A DNA stretch of 64,000 nucleotides from Streptomyces xanthophaeus (GTDB taxonomy: Bacteria; Actinomycetota; Actinomycetes; Streptomycetales; Streptomycetaceae), in NCBI RefSeq assembly GCF_030440515.1, contig NZ_CP076543.1:5838501-5902500 (forward strand). Direction: 5' to 3'. A program made the translations under genes and the position numbers. This document shows, one piece after another, positions 1-8,562 of the stretch (positions are counted from its first letter, which is position 1; each line of letters begins with the position of its first letter). The notes beneath the pieces are model-generated. The model made no database searches and was not told the DNA's origin. It saw only the letters and a program-made list of their open reading frames with translations.

Positions 1-520
1 CCACCAGCAGCGGCACCCCGGCCGCCGCGCAGACCTCGGCCACCTCCGCCACCGGCTGGACGGTGCCCACCTCGTGGTTGGCCGACTGGAGGCAGGCGAG
101 GGCGCTCTCCGGGGTGAGCGCGTCCGCGTAGGCGGCGGGCGTCACCGCGCCCCACCGGTCCACCGGGACCTCGGTCACGGTCCCGCCGCGCGCCTCGTGC
201 ACCTCGGCCGCATGCAATACAGAACTGTGTTCGACCGCCGATACGACCAGATGACTTCCGACGCGCCGGCGCCCCGCGAGGACCCCCGCCACCCCCGTGT
301 GAACCGCGTGCGTCCCCGAAGGAGTGAACACGAGCTCGTCGGCCCGGCATCCCACCGCCTCCGCCGCGGCCTCCCGCGCCGCGTCCAGCAGCAGCCGGGC
401 GCGCCTGCCCTCCCGGTAGAGCCGGGCCGGATCGGCCCAGCCCTCGTCCAGGGCGGCCTGCAACGCCTGGCGGGCCACGGGGTGCAGGGGAGCGGCGGAC
501 GCGCTGTCGAAGTACGGCAT
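1..520 (-). CDS. Class V aminotransferase / cysteine desulfurase-like protein, N-terminal part
   Basis: PLP-dependent fold-type I enzyme of the NifS/IscS class. The gene begins at the ATG at 518-520 (minus strand) and runs off the left edge, so only about 173 residues are visible. The protein opens MPYFDSASAAPLHPVAR. It then shows VFTPSGTHAVHTGV (cofactor phosphate loop region), VVSAVEHSSVL (the SxVEHxS motif of cysteine desulfurases, near residue 95) and SANHEVGTVQPV (the NNExGxxQ-like motif, near residue 150), followed by the start of the PLP Asp strand (VPLLVD). The PLP lysine and catalytic cysteine lie outside the window, so desulfurase and another class V activity cannot be separated. 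It is divergent from ctaC. I recall a desulfurase next to ctaC in Streptomyces. Confidence 0.85.
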   Translation of the reverse strand, partial: MPYFDSASAAPLHPVARQALQAALDEGWADPARLYREGRRARLLLDAAREAAAEAVGCRADELVFTPSGTHAVHTGVAGVLAGRRRVGSHLVVSAVEHSSVLHAAEVHEARGGTVTEVPVDRWGAVTPAAYADALTPESALACLQSANHEVGTVQPVAEVAEVCAAAGVPLLV

Positions 521-694
521 CCGGTCACGCTAACGCCAGACCCGCAGCGTTCGAGGTCAGGGGGCGTCAGATGTGCCCCGGAGCCCGCCATTCAGGGCCA
601 TTCGCGCCGTCCCCCGGACGGCGGATCCATCCCTTCGGGGGCAGTAGCGGCGCGTTGGGCACCCTCCCCGCGCGACCCCAAATAGCGTCCAGTA

Positions 695-723
695 GGGTTT
701 GGTCCGCATAAACATCCAAACCC
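695..723. promoter_or_regulatory. Inverted repeat upstream of ctaC
   Basis: GGGTTTGG at 695-702 and CCAAACCC at 716-723 form perfect 8-bp arms separated by 13 bases. It lies in the 283-bp gap between two divergent genes, about 80 bp ahead of the ctaC start. Arm length and spacing fit a dimeric repressor site better than a terminator, as no T-run follows. I do not recognise the cognate protein. Confidence 0.4.
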
Positions 724-803
724 CTGCCTGCGTCAGGGCCGGCGACCGACCCGAACACGGCCGCGGCCGGCCGCGCGGGCCGAGACTCTCGGGAAGGCGC
801 TAC

Positions 804-1778
804 GTGAGTCCCTACGGCTCCGACCGCTCGCCGCGGCGCCCGATGCGGCGGAAGCTGCTGCAGGCGCTGACTGCGGGCGTGGTCCTGGCGACCGCCACTG
901 GTTGCTCGTATACATGGAAAGACTTCCCCCGCCTCGGAATGCCGACTCCGGTAACCGAGGAGGCGCCGCGCATCCTCTCCCTGTGGCAGGGATCCTGGGC
1001 GGCCGCGCTGGTCACGGGCATCCTCGTGTGGGGCCTGATCATCTGGAGCGTCATCTTCCACCGGCGCAGCCGGACGAAGATCGAGGTCCCTGCGCAGACC
1101 CGGTACAACATGCCCATCGAGGCGCTGTACACCGTGGTCCCGCTCATCATCGTCTCGGTGCTCTTCTACTTCACCGCTCGTGACGAGTCGAAGCTCCTGG
1201 CCCTCACCCCGAAGCCGCCGCACACGATCAACGTGATCGGCTTCCAGTGGAGCTGGGGCTTCAACTACGTCGAGAACGTCGACGGCGACGCGGCGACCCC
1301 GAAGGCGGGCGCGGTCCCCAAGGAGCTCGCCTCCATCCCGGACCGCTTCACCAAGGACTTCCCGGCGGGCGCCGAAGGCGTCTACCAGAAGGGTGTCCCG
1401 GGCGACAAGAACCCCCAGACGGGCAACCCGGGTCCGACCCTGGTCCTCCCCAAGGGCGAGAAGGTCCGTTTCATCCTGTCGTCGAACGACGTGATCCACT
1501 CCTTCTGGGTGGTCCCGTTCCTGTTCAAGCAGGACGTCATTCCGGGCCACACGAACGTCTTCGAGGTCACCCCGTCCGAATACGGCACCTTCATGGGCAA
1601 GTGCGCCGAGCTCTGCGGCGTTGACCACTCCCGGATGCTCTTCAACGTCAAGGTGGTCTCCCCCGAGGAGTACCGGGCGTACCTGAAGGATCTGGCGGAG
1701 AAGGGTCAGACCGGCTACCTCCCGGCCGGCATCCAGCAGACCGACCCGGCCCGGAATGCGGAAGTGAACAAACTGTGA
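804..1778 (+). CDS. ctaC: Cytochrome c oxidase subunit II
   Basis: Subunit II of the aa3 oxidase; it carries the binuclear CuA centre that passes electrons from the bc1-bound cytochrome c to subunit I. The GTG at 804 is chosen because it gives a compact lipoprotein signal ([14 protein letters not shown]...TATGC lipobox), while the upstream in-frame ORF has no signal-like sequence. Two membrane spans follow ([19 protein letters not shown] and the segment [17 protein letters not shown]). The CuA ligands are all present: H232 (VIHSFWV), C267 and C271 (CAELC), H275 and M278. The length of 324 aa is typical of actinobacteria. The stop overlaps the ctaD start (GTGA), so translation is probably coupled. 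Confidence 0.97.
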   Translation: MSPYGSDRSPRRPMRRKLLQALTAGVVLATATGCSYTWKDFPRLGMPTPVTEEAPRILSLWQGSWAAALVTGILVWGLIIWSVIFHRRSRTKIEVPAQTRYNMPIEALYTVVPLIIVSVLFYFTARDESKLLALTPKPPHTINVIGFQWSWGFNYVENVDGDAATPKAGAVPKELASIPDRFTKDFPAGAEGVYQKGVPGDKNPQTGNPGPTLVLPKGEKVRFILSSNDVIHSFWVVPFLFKQDVIPGHTNVFEVTPSEYGTFMGKCAELCGVDHSRMLFNVKVVSPEEYRAYLKDLAEKGQTGYLPAGIQQTDPARNAEVNKL

Positions 1779-3505
1779 GCATCCTCAACGAATCCCAGGG
1801 TGCCGCCGCCGACTCGTATGAGAACGAGCTGCCGGTACGGCGCAAGCAGCCGGGCAATGTGGTCGTGAAGTGGCTGACCACGACCGACCACAAGACCATC
1901 GGCACGATGTACCTGCTCACATCGTTCGTGTTCTTCATCATCGGCGGTGTGCTGGCGCTCTTCATGCGCGCCGAGCTGGCCCGTCCGGGCACGCAGATCA
2001 TGTCGAACGAGCAGTTCAACCAGGCGTTCACCATGCATGGCACGATCATGCTGCTGATGTTCGCCACCCCGCTCTTCGCGGGCTTCGCCAACTGGATCAT
2101 GCCGCTGCAGATCGGCGCGCCCGACGTGGCGTTCCCGCGGCTGAACATGTTCGCGTACTGGCTGTACCTCTTCGGCTCGACCATCGCGGTGGCCGGCTTC
2201 GTGACGCCGAACGGCGCCGCCGACTTCGGCTGGTTCGCCTACTCCCCGCTGTCGGACGCGGTCCGGTCGCCGGGCATCGGCGCCGACATGTGGATCATGG
2301 GTCTGGCCTTCTCCGGCTTCGGAACCATCCTCGGCTCGGTCAACTTCATCACCACGATCATCTGCATGCGCGCACCCGGCATGACGATGTTCCGCATGCC
2401 GATCTTCACCTGGAACGTGCTGCTGACCGGTGTCCTGGTCCTGCTCGCCTTCCCGGTGCTGGCCGCCGCGCTCTTCGCGCTGGAGGCCGACCGCAAGTTC
2501 GGTGCGCATGTGTTCGACGCCGCGAACGGCGGCGCATTGCTATGGCAACACCTCTTCTGGTTCTTCGGACACCCAGAGGTGTACATCATCGCGCTGCCGT
2601 TCTTCGGAATCGTCTCCGAGATCATCCCGGTCTTCAGCCGTAAGCCGATGTTCGGCTACATCGGCCTGATCGCCGCGACGATCGCGATCGCCGGCCTCTC
2701 CGTGACCGTGTGGGCCCACCACATGTACGTCACCGGTGGCGTGCTGCTGCCGTTCTTCTCCTTCATGACCTTCCTGATCGCGGTACCGACCGGTGTGAAG
2801 TTCTTCAACTGGATCGGCACCATGTGGAAGGGCTCGCTGTCCTTCGAGACCCCGATGCTCTGGACGATCGGCTTCCTGGTCACCTTCACCTTCGGTGGCC
2901 TGACCGGTGTCATCCTGGCCTCGCCCCCGATGGACTTCCACGTCTCCGACTCGTACTTCGTCGTCGCGCACTTCCACTACGTCGTCTTCGGCACCGTGGT
3001 GTTCGCGATGTTCGCCGGCTTCCACTTCTGGTGGCCGAAGTTCACGGGCAAGATGCTGGACGAGCGCCTCGGCAAGATGACGTTCTGGACGCTGTTCATC
3101 GGCTTCCACGGCACCTTCCTGGTGCAGCACTGGCTCGGTGCCGAGGGCATGCCGCGTCGTTACGCGGACTACCTCGCCGCCGACGGTTTCACCGCGCTGA
3201 ACACGATCTCGACGATCAGCTCGTTCGTGCTCGGCCTGTCGATGCTGCCGTTCATGTACAACGTCTGGAAGACGGCCAAGTACGGCGAGAAGATCGAGGT
3301 CGACGACCCGTGGGGTTACGGCCGTTCGCTCGAGTGGGCGACGTCCTGCCCGCCGCCGCGGCACAACTTCCTCACCCTGCCGCGGATCCGTTCCGAGTCC
3401 CCGGCGTTCGACCTGCACCACCCTGAGATCGCGGCCCTCGACCACCTCGAGGACCACAGCGTCGCCGCCAAGGCCGTCACCGGTGGCAAGGAGGCCGGCA
3501 AGTGA
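1775..3505 (+). CDS. ctaD: Cytochrome c oxidase subunit I
   Basis: Catalytic subunit of the aa3-type heme-copper oxidase, reducing O2 to water and pumping protons in the cytoplasmic membrane. It has 576 aa and twelve predicted membrane spans. Ligands read directly: H88 (FTMHGTIML) and H401 for low-spin heme a; H399 for heme a3 (VAHFHYVV); H266, H315 and H316 for CuB (FGHPEVY, WAHHMY). Y270 sits four residues after H266, as in the His-Tyr crosslink. It starts on a GTG overlapping the ctaC stop and ends overlapping the ctaF start by four bases, so ctaCDF is one translationally coupled operon. Confidence 0.98.
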   Translation: MSILNESQGAAADSYENELPVRRKQPGNVVVKWLTTTDHKTIGTMYLLTSFVFFIIGGVLALFMRAELARPGTQIMSNEQFNQAFTMHGTIMLLMFATPLFAGFANWIMPLQIGAPDVAFPRLNMFAYWLYLFGSTIAVAGFVTPNGAADFGWFAYSPLSDAVRSPGIGADMWIMGLAFSGFGTILGSVNFITTIICMRAPGMTMFRMPIFTWNVLLTGVLVLLAFPVLAAALFALEADRKFGAHVFDAANGGALLWQHLFWFFGHPEVYIIALPFFGIVSEIIPVFSRKPMFGYIGLIAATIAIAGLSVTVWAHHMYVTGGVLLPFFSFMTFLIAVPTGVKFFNWIGTMWKGSLSFETPMLWTIGFLVTFTFGGLTGVILASPPMDFHVSDSYFVVAHFHYVVFGTVVFAMFAGFHFWWPKFTGKMLDERLGKMTFWTLFIGFHGTFLVQHWLGAEGMPRRYADYLAADGFTALNTISTISSFVLGLSMLPFMYNVWKTAKYGEKIEVDDPWGYGRSLEWATSCPPPRHNFLTLPRIRSESPAFDLHHPEIAALDHLEDHSVAAKAVTGGKEAGK

Positions 3506-3900
3506 AGATCCAGGGCAAGATGTTCCTCTGGCTCTCCTTCTTCATCCTGATCATGGCCGTCGTGTACGGCGTGTGGTCGAAGGAGCCCGTCGGTACCACC
3601 GCGCTCTTCCTGGCCTTCGGCCTGAGCGTCATGATCGGCTACTACCTGGCCTTCACGGCCAAGCGTGTCGACGAGATGGCCCAGGACAACCTGGAGGCCG
3701 ACGTCGCCGACGAGGCGGGCGAGCTGGGGTTCTTCTCCCCGCACAGCTGGCAGCCGCTCTCGCTGGGCATCGGCGGTGCGCTCGCGTTCATGGGCGTCGT
3801 CTTCGGCTGGTGGCTCATGTACTTCTCGGCCCCGATCATCATGATCGGCCTGTGGGGCTGGGTGTACGAGTACTACCGCGGTGAGAACCAGAACCAGTAG
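3502..3900 (+). CDS. ctaF: Cytochrome c oxidase subunit IV, actinobacterial type
   Basis: Small accessory membrane subunit (132 aa) of the actinobacterial aa3 oxidase, thought to stabilise the complex. Two N-terminal spans ([20 protein letters not shown] and [20 protein letters not shown]) are followed by a charged loop ([21 protein letters not shown]) and two more hydrophobic stretches ending [13 protein letters not shown]. The Trp/Tyr-rich C-terminus is typical of the family. The gene overlaps the ctaD stop (ATGA-type overlap with GTGA) and is followed by a strong hairpin, so it ends the ctaCDF transcript. Confidence 0.95.
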   Translation: MKIQGKMFLWLSFFILIMAVVYGVWSKEPVGTTALFLAFGLSVMIGYYLAFTAKRVDEMAQDNLEADVADEAGELGFFSPHSWQPLSLGIGGALAFMGVVFGWWLMYFSAPIIMIGLWGWVYEYYRGENQNQ

Positions 3901-3932
3901 CAGCAGCTCCGCGGCCGCGCCGCGCAGCACTT

Positions 3933-3970
3933 GGGGCCCGGGCCCCTCCTTCGGGAGGAGCCCGGGCCCC
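3933..3970 (+). terminator. Hairpin terminator after ctaF
   Basis: GGGGCCCGGGC at 3933-3943 pairs with GCCCGGGCCCC at 3960-3970. An inner CCTCC-TTCG-GGAGG stem-loop sits between them, giving a near-continuous 16-bp GC stem capped by a TTCG tetraloop. It is followed only by a short TCGTTT tract, as usual for Streptomyces terminators. Confidence 0.85.
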
Positions 3971-4025
3971 TCGTTTGCAGTCACCCCGCGCGCCGGATTT
4001 GTCATATCTTCATAGCGTTGGCTCC

Positions 4026-5273
4026 ATGAAGCACTCACCGCGTCTTTGGACGGTACTCAGCTGCTCCCTGCTGGTCGCGTCCCTCGGGGCCGGCGCCACC
4101 GCATGCGGGTCCGGCGACAAGAACCCGCTGTCAGCCCGCCCGTACGACGCGGGCGAGCAGGTCGCCTTCAACCAGAGCGCCGGGACCCGCCCCGTGAACC
4201 CGGACCGGCCCCTGGAGATCACCGCCAAGAGCGGCGGCGGCCGGATCACCGATGTGCTGGCCGTGGACACCCACGGCCGCCGCCTGGCGGGCGAACTGAG
4301 CGCCAAGGGGGACCGCTGGCACAGCACGACCCCGATGGCCTCAGGCGTCCGCTACACGGTCACCGTGAGCACCGAGGACGAGCGGGGCGCCCCCGGGCAG
4401 CGCACGCTCACCTTCGACACCACCCCGTCCAAGGGGATCCTGAAGGTCGAGTTCGGCCCGGACGAGGGCAAGTACGGCGTCGGGCAGCCCATCACCGCCG
4501 AACTCAGCGAGCCCGTCAAGGACAAGGCCGCCCGCGCCATCGTCGAACGGGGCCTCGTCGTCGACACCCCGCCCGGCGTCGAGGGCGCCTGGCACTGGGT
4601 GGACGACAAGAACCTCCACTACCGGCCCAAGGACTACTGGCCCGCCAACTCCGCCGTCTCCGTACGGAGCAACCTGGAAGGCGTCAGGATCACCGACGAG
4701 CTCCACGGAGCCGTGGCCAAGCCGCTGAAGCTGGAGATCGGGGACCGGGTCGAGGTCACCACCGACGCCTCCTCGCACTACCTCACGTTCCGGCGCAACG
4801 GAGAAGTGATCAACACCATCCCGGTGACCACCGGAAAGCCCGGCTTCTCCACCCGCAACGGCATCAAGGTGGTGCTGGGCAAGCAGTACTTCGTACAGAT
4901 GCGCGGCGACACCGTCGGCATCGGCGGCAGCGAGTACTACAACCTGCCCGTCTACTACGCCACCCGCGTCACCTGGAGTGGTGAATACGTCCACGCCGCG
5001 CCGTGGTCCGTCGGCTCCCAGGGCTACGAGAACGTCAGCCACGGCTGCACGGGCATGAGCACCGGCAACGCCGCCTGGTTCTACGAGAACATCACCGAGG
5101 GCGACATCGTCAAGGTGATCAACAGCATCGGCGACGACATGGACGTCTTCGGCAACGGCTTCGGAGACTGGAACATGGACTGGAAGGACTGGCGTCAGGG
5201 CAGCGCCCTGCTCAAGGGCACCCAGGAAGGCCGCAGTCCGGTCGACCAGGCCCGCCTGCGCCCCACCGTCTAG
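4026..5273 (+). CDS. L,D-transpeptidase lipoprotein (YkuD domain)
   Basis: Cell-wall enzyme expected to form 3-3 peptidoglycan crosslinks outside the membrane. It has 415 aa. The start at ATG 4026 gives a lipoprotein signal ending GATAC, with the acylated Cys near residue 27. Two Ig-like domains follow (roughly 45-150 and 155-250; IT...DVLAVDTHGRRLAG, FDTTPSKGILKVEFGP), the layout of mycobacterial LdtMt2-type enzymes. The YkuD domain is about 255-380, with HAAPWSVGSQGYENVSHGC. Catalytic residues are H339, G340 and C341, and the upstream His lies in VHAAPW. It stands alone between the two oxidase blocks and is followed by a hairpin. Confidence 0.93.
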   Translation: MKHSPRLWTVLSCSLLVASLGAGATACGSGDKNPLSARPYDAGEQVAFNQSAGTRPVNPDRPLEITAKSGGGRITDVLAVDTHGRRLAGELSAKGDRWHSTTPMASGVRYTVTVSTEDERGAPGQRTLTFDTTPSKGILKVEFGPDEGKYGVGQPITAELSEPVKDKAARAIVERGLVVDTPPGVEGAWHWVDDKNLHYRPKDYWPANSAVSVRSNLEGVRITDELHGAVAKPLKLEIGDRVEVTTDASSHYLTFRRNGEVINTIPVTTGKPGFSTRNGIKVVLGKQYFVQMRGDTVGIGGSEYYNLPVYYATRVTWSGEYVHAAPWSVGSQGYENVSHGCTGMSTGNAAWFYENITEGDIVKVINSIGDDMDVFGNGFGDWNMDWKDWRQGSALLKGTQEGRSPVDQARLRPTV

Positions 5274-5291
5274 GTGGTCGCGGGCCGGTCC

Positions 5292-5318
5292 CTCCCCCCG
5301 GACGCCGTCCGGGGGGAG
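5292..5318 (+). terminator. Hairpin terminator after the L,D-transpeptidase gene
   Basis: CTCCCCCCGGAC (5292-5303) and GTCCGGGGGGAG (5307-5318) form a perfect 12-bp stem with a GCC loop, 19 bases after the stop codon. It is followed by AATCCCGG rather than a T-run. Confidence 0.75.
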
Positions 5319-5399
5319 AATCCCGGCTCATTCACCCGTACGGGCCCCTGCGGGGCACACACGGGCACACGCGGGCACACACGGGGCCCGTAGGACGGA

Positions 5400-5801
5400 T
5401 CAGGCGTCCAGGGACAGACGGGTCCTCAGGAGGCCCGCCAGGGTGTCCGCGAACTGCACCGGGTCCACCGGAAGGGTCACGGCGGCGTCCGCGCGGCTCC
5501 ACGTGGCCAGCCAGGCGTCCTGGGGGCGCCCCATCAGCAGCAGCACCGGCGGACACCGGAAGATCTCGTCCTTGATCTGCCGGCACACGCCCATGCCCCC
5601 GGCCGGAACCGCCTCGCCGTCCAGCACGCACACGTCGATTCCGCCCGCGTCCAGCTCCGTCAGGACCGCCGGCAGCGTCGCGCACTCCAGGAACTCCACC
5701 GGCGGCAGGTCCGCGGCGGGCCTGCGTCCTGCCGCCAGCCGCACCTGCTCCCGGGTGCCCGCGTCGTCGCTGTAGACCAGAACCCGCGCAGTCGCCCGCA
5801 T
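5400..5801 (-). CDS. Degenerate response-regulator receiver-domain protein
   Basis: Stand-alone receiver-like protein of 133 aa with no output domain. It begins MRATARVLVYSDDAGTREQVR, where the SDD pair matches the acidic pair of receivers. DVCVLDGEAV supplies a candidate phospho-acceptor Asp near residue 56. The conserved C-terminal Lys-Pro motif reads TLPVDPVQF, so the lysine is replaced by Leu/Val and normal phosphorylation-driven switching is doubtful. It lies alone on the minus strand, divergent from ctaE (199-bp shared upstream region). The partner and function are unknown; a respiration-linked role is only inference from position. Confidence 0.75.
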   Translation of the reverse strand: MRATARVLVYSDDAGTREQVRLAAGRRPAADLPPVEFLECATLPAVLTELDAGGIDVCVLDGEAVPAGGMGVCRQIKDEIFRCPPVLLLMGRPQDAWLATWSRADAAVTLPVDPVQFADTLAGLLRTRLSLDA

Positions 5802-5989
5802 TTCGTTCCTCCACGTGGCCGTGAATCACGTTGATGTTGCGCGGGATGCTACTCCTCCCGGTGCGCCGTCAACATCGGTTCGAACATGTCGCAGGTGGCG
5901 GCGCGCAGGGCTCATCTGATGGGCCGTTCGGGCCTTGCACACGCCCCTGACACTCCGAACGGCACCCCCCGGGGTGAGGGCGGGATAAG

Positions 5990-6010
5990 CGACCGACATA
6001 ATGTCGGTCG
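5990..6010. promoter_or_regulatory. Perfect inverted repeat over the ctaE start codon
   Basis: CGACCGACAT (5990-5999) and ATGTCGGTCG (6001-6010) are perfect 10-bp arms around a single A. The right arm contains the ATG taken as the ctaE start. It could be an operator, an RNA hairpin that hides the start codon, or a sign that translation really begins at the GTG at 6010. Confidence 0.55.
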
Positions 6011-6621
6011 TGGCGACAGCAACGACAGTAGATACCGGGCACGCGCACCCGACGGTCAACCGGCCGAACCTCGTCAGCGTCGGAACCATCATCTGGTTGA
6101 GTTCCGAGCTGATGTTCTTCGCGGCCCTCTTCGCGATGTACTTCACCCTGCGATCCGTGATGGGTCCCGAGTTCTGGACGAAACAGGCCGAGGCCCTGAA
6201 TCTTCCCTTCTCGGCGACGAACACCACGATCCTGGTGCTTTCCTCGCTCACCTGCCAGCTCGGCGTATTCGCCGCCGAGCGCGGTGACGTGAAGAAGCTC
6301 CGGACGTGGTTCATCATCACGTTCGTCATGGGTGCGATCTTCATTGGCGGCCAGGTGTTCGAGTACACCGAGCTGGTCAAGCATGAGGGCCTGTCCCTCT
6401 CGTCGGACCCCTACGGCTCGGTGTTCTACCTGACCACCGGCTTCCACGGTCTGCACGTGACGGGCGGTCTCATCGCCTTCCTGCTGGTCCTCGGCCGGAC
6501 GTACGCGGCCAAGAGGTTCACCCACGAACAGGCCACGTCGGCCATCGTCGTGTCCTACTACTGGCACTTCGTCGACGTCGTCTGGATCGGCCTCTTCGCG
6601 ACGATCTACCTGATCAAGTAG
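6001..6621 (+). CDS. ctaE: Cytochrome c oxidase subunit III
   Basis: Third core subunit of the aa3 oxidase (206 aa, five membrane spans as in actinobacterial forms). Family landmarks are [17 protein letters not shown] (span 1 with the conserved Glu), [36 protein letters not shown] (FHGxHVxxG) and [19 protein letters not shown] at the C-terminus. The ATG at 6001 and an in-frame GTG at 6010 are both possible starts; neither has a strong Shine-Dalgarno sequence and both touch the palindrome 5990-6010. It is followed 76 bp later by qcrC, so ctaE-qcrCAB is probably one operon distinct from ctaCDF. Confidence 0.96.
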   Translation: MSVVATATTVDTGHAHPTVNRPNLVSVGTIIWLSSELMFFAALFAMYFTLRSVMGPEFWTKQAEALNLPFSATNTTILVLSSLTCQLGVFAAERGDVKKLRTWFIITFVMGAIFIGGQVFEYTELVKHEGLSLSSDPYGSVFYLTTGFHGLHVTGGLIAFLLVLGRTYAAKRFTHEQATSAIVVSYYWHFVDVVWIGLFATIYLIK

Positions 6622-6697
6622 CGAACACGTCACCGGGCAAGACCCGGCACTCCATCCAGACACACCGACGCAGAAGATCCTGACACCGGGGTAATCC

Positions 6698-7507
6698 GTG
6701 AAAAAGCTCTCCGCACGACGACGCCATCCGCTGGCGGCGGTCGTCGTTCTACTCCTCGCGCTGGCGGCCACTGGGGGGCTGTACGCCGCCTTCGCCCCCG
6801 CGGGCAAGGCGCAGGCCGATGAAACCGCCCAGTCCCTCGCCATCGAGGAGGGCAAGAAGCTCTACGCCGTGGGTTGCGCAAGCTGCCACGGAACCGGCGG
6901 TCAGGGTTCCTCTGACGGCCCGAGCCTGGTCGGCGTCGGCTCCGCGGCCGTCGACTTCCAGGTGAGCACGGGCCGCATGCCCGCCCAGCAGCCCGGCGCC
7001 CAGGTGCCGAAGAAGCCCGTCATCTACGACCAGGCGCAGATCGACCAGCTGGCCGCGTACATCGCGTCCCTCGGCGCCGGTCCGATCACGCCGACCGCGA
7101 AGCAGTACGACCCGGCGGGCGCCGACATCGCCAACGGTGGTGAGCTCTTCCGCAACAACTGCGCGCAGTGCCACAACTTCACCGGCGAAGGCGGCGCGCT
7201 GACGAACGGCAAGTACGCCCCCAACCTTGAGGACGTCTCGCCGAAGCACATCTACGAGGCCATGCAGACCGGCCCGCAGAACATGCCCTCCTTCCCCGAC
7301 AGCACCATGCCGGAGAAGCAGAAGAAGGACATCATCGCGTACCTCCAGAACGTCAACGGCGAGAAGTCGACCAGCCCCGGCGGCCTGAAGCTCGGTGGCC
7401 TCGGCCCCGTCTCCGAGGGTCTGTTCGGCTGGATCTTCGCCCTGGGTGCGCTGATCGCTGTCGCCGTCTGGGTCGCGGCCCACACCGCTAAGGCCAAGAA
7501 GTCATGA
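6698..7507 (+). CDS. qcrC: Di-heme cytochrome c1 of the bc1 complex
   Basis: Membrane-anchored di-heme c-type cytochrome of the bc1-aa3 supercomplex, carrying electrons from the Rieske protein directly to CuA. It has 269 aa and a GTG start. An N-terminal anchor (HPLAAVVVLLLALAATGGLYAAF) is followed by two cytochrome c domains with CxxCH at C60/C63/H64 (GCASCHG) and C155/C158/H159 (NCAQCHNF). A C-terminal membrane span follows (LFGWIFALGALIAVAVWVAA). Met-containing loops (STGRMPAQ, QNMPSFPD) supply the sixth ligands. Two heme sites in one subunit explain why no separate soluble cytochrome c is needed. The stop overlaps the qcrA start (ATGA). Confidence 0.97.
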   Translation: MKKLSARRRHPLAAVVVLLLALAATGGLYAAFAPAGKAQADETAQSLAIEEGKKLYAVGCASCHGTGGQGSSDGPSLVGVGSAAVDFQVSTGRMPAQQPGAQVPKKPVIYDQAQIDQLAAYIASLGAGPITPTAKQYDPAGADIANGGELFRNNCAQCHNFTGEGGALTNGKYAPNLEDVSPKHIYEAMQTGPQNMPSFPDSTMPEKQKKDIIAYLQNVNGEKSTSPGGLKLGGLGPVSEGLFGWIFALGALIAVAVWVAAHTAKAKKS

Positions 7508-8562
7508 GTAGCCAAGAGATTCCCGAAGAGAAGCACCTGCCGAGCGAGCAGGGCGACGCCCACCACAGTGGCGTAGCGGTCGCGGACGACCCGTTCGCCG
7601 ACCCGGGCCTGCCGGTCCACAAGCCCCGCATCCAGGACATCGACGAGCGGGCGGCGAAGCGCTCCGAGCGCACCGTCGCGATGCTCTTCATCCTGTCGAT
7701 GCTGGCGACGATCGGCTTCATCGCGTCCTACGTGATCTTCCCGGTCGACAAGATCGTCTACATCTTCCCCATCGGGAAGGTCAGCGCGCTCAACTTCTCC
7801 CTGGGTCTGACCCTGGGCGTGGCCCTCTTCTGCATCGGCGCGGGCGCGGTCCACTGGGCCCGCACCCTGATGTCCGACGTCGAGGTCGCCGCCGAGCGCC
7901 ACGAGATCGCCGCTCCGCCGGAGGTCAAGGCGCAGGTCCTGCAGGACTTCGCCGACGGCGCGAACGAGTCCGGCATCGCCCGCCGGCCCCTGATCCGCAA
8001 CACGCTGCTGGGCGCGATGGCCATGGTGCCGCTCGCCGGCGTCATGCTGCTGCGCGACCTGGGCCCGCTGCCCGAGGACAAGCTGCGCAAGACCGTGTGG
8101 GCCAAGGGCAAGCTGCTCATCAACGACAACACGAACGAGCCGCTGCGTCCCGAGGACGTGCTCGTCGGGTCGCTGACCTTCGCCAGGCCGGAAGGCCTTG
8201 AGGAGGAGCAGCACGACTTCCAGGTCCAGATCGCCAAGGCCGCCCTGATGATCGTCCGTATCCAGCCGGACGACATCAAGGACAAGAAGGAACTGGAGTG
8301 GTCCCACGACGGGATCGTGGCCTACTCCAAGATCTGCACCCACGTCGGCTGCCCGATCAGCCTGTACGAGCAGCAGACGCACCACGTGCTCTGCCCGTGC
8401 CACCAGTCCACCTTCGACCTCTCCGACGGCGCCCGTGTCATCTTCGGCCCGGCCGGTCACGCGCTTCCGCAGCTGCGGATCGGCGTGAATGACGAAGGCT
8501 TCCTCGAAGCGCTTGGCGACTTCGAAGAGCCCGTCGGTCCTGCATTCTGGGAGCGCGGATGA
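7504..8562 (+). CDS. qcrA: Rieske iron-sulfur protein of the bc1 complex
   Basis: Carries the high-potential [2Fe-2S] centre that takes electrons from quinol. It has 352 aa. A charged N-terminal tail is followed by three membrane spans (about residues 58-80, 92-115 and 160-180), typical of actinobacterial QcrA, which has two more spans than the mitochondrial form. The Rieske domain has box 1 CTHVGC (C278, H280, C283) and box 2 CPCHQS (C297, C299, H300). Cluster ligands by homology are C278, H280, C297 and H300, with a C283-C299 disulfide. It overlaps qcrC and qcrB by four bases each. Confidence 0.97.
   Translation: MSSQEIPEEKHLPSEQGDAHHSGVAVADDPFADPGLPVHKPRIQDIDERAAKRSERTVAMLFILSMLATIGFIASYVIFPVDKIVYIFPIGKVSALNFSLGLTLGVALFCIGAGAVHWARTLMSDVEVAAERHEIAAPPEVKAQVLQDFADGANESGIARRPLIRNTLLGAMAMVPLAGVMLLRDLGPLPEDKLRKTVWAKGKLLINDNTNEPLRPEDVLVGSLTFARPEGLEEEQHDFQVQIAKAALMIVRIQPDDIKDKKELEWSHDGIVAYSKICTHVGCPISLYEQQTHHVLCPCHQSTFDLSDGARVIFGPAGHALPQLRIGVNDEGFLEALGDFEEPVGPAFWERG

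Noticed and set aside
567..1628. 353-aa minus-strand frame opposite ctaC
   Set aside because: Antisense shadow of ctaC: extremely His/Asp/Arg-rich with no family motif. The real gene has full CuA ligands on the plus strand.
5339..5395. CRISPR-like short repeats (GGGCACACACGGGCACACGC)
   Set aside because: Simple CACACGGG low-complexity repetition without regular spacers; no cas genes.
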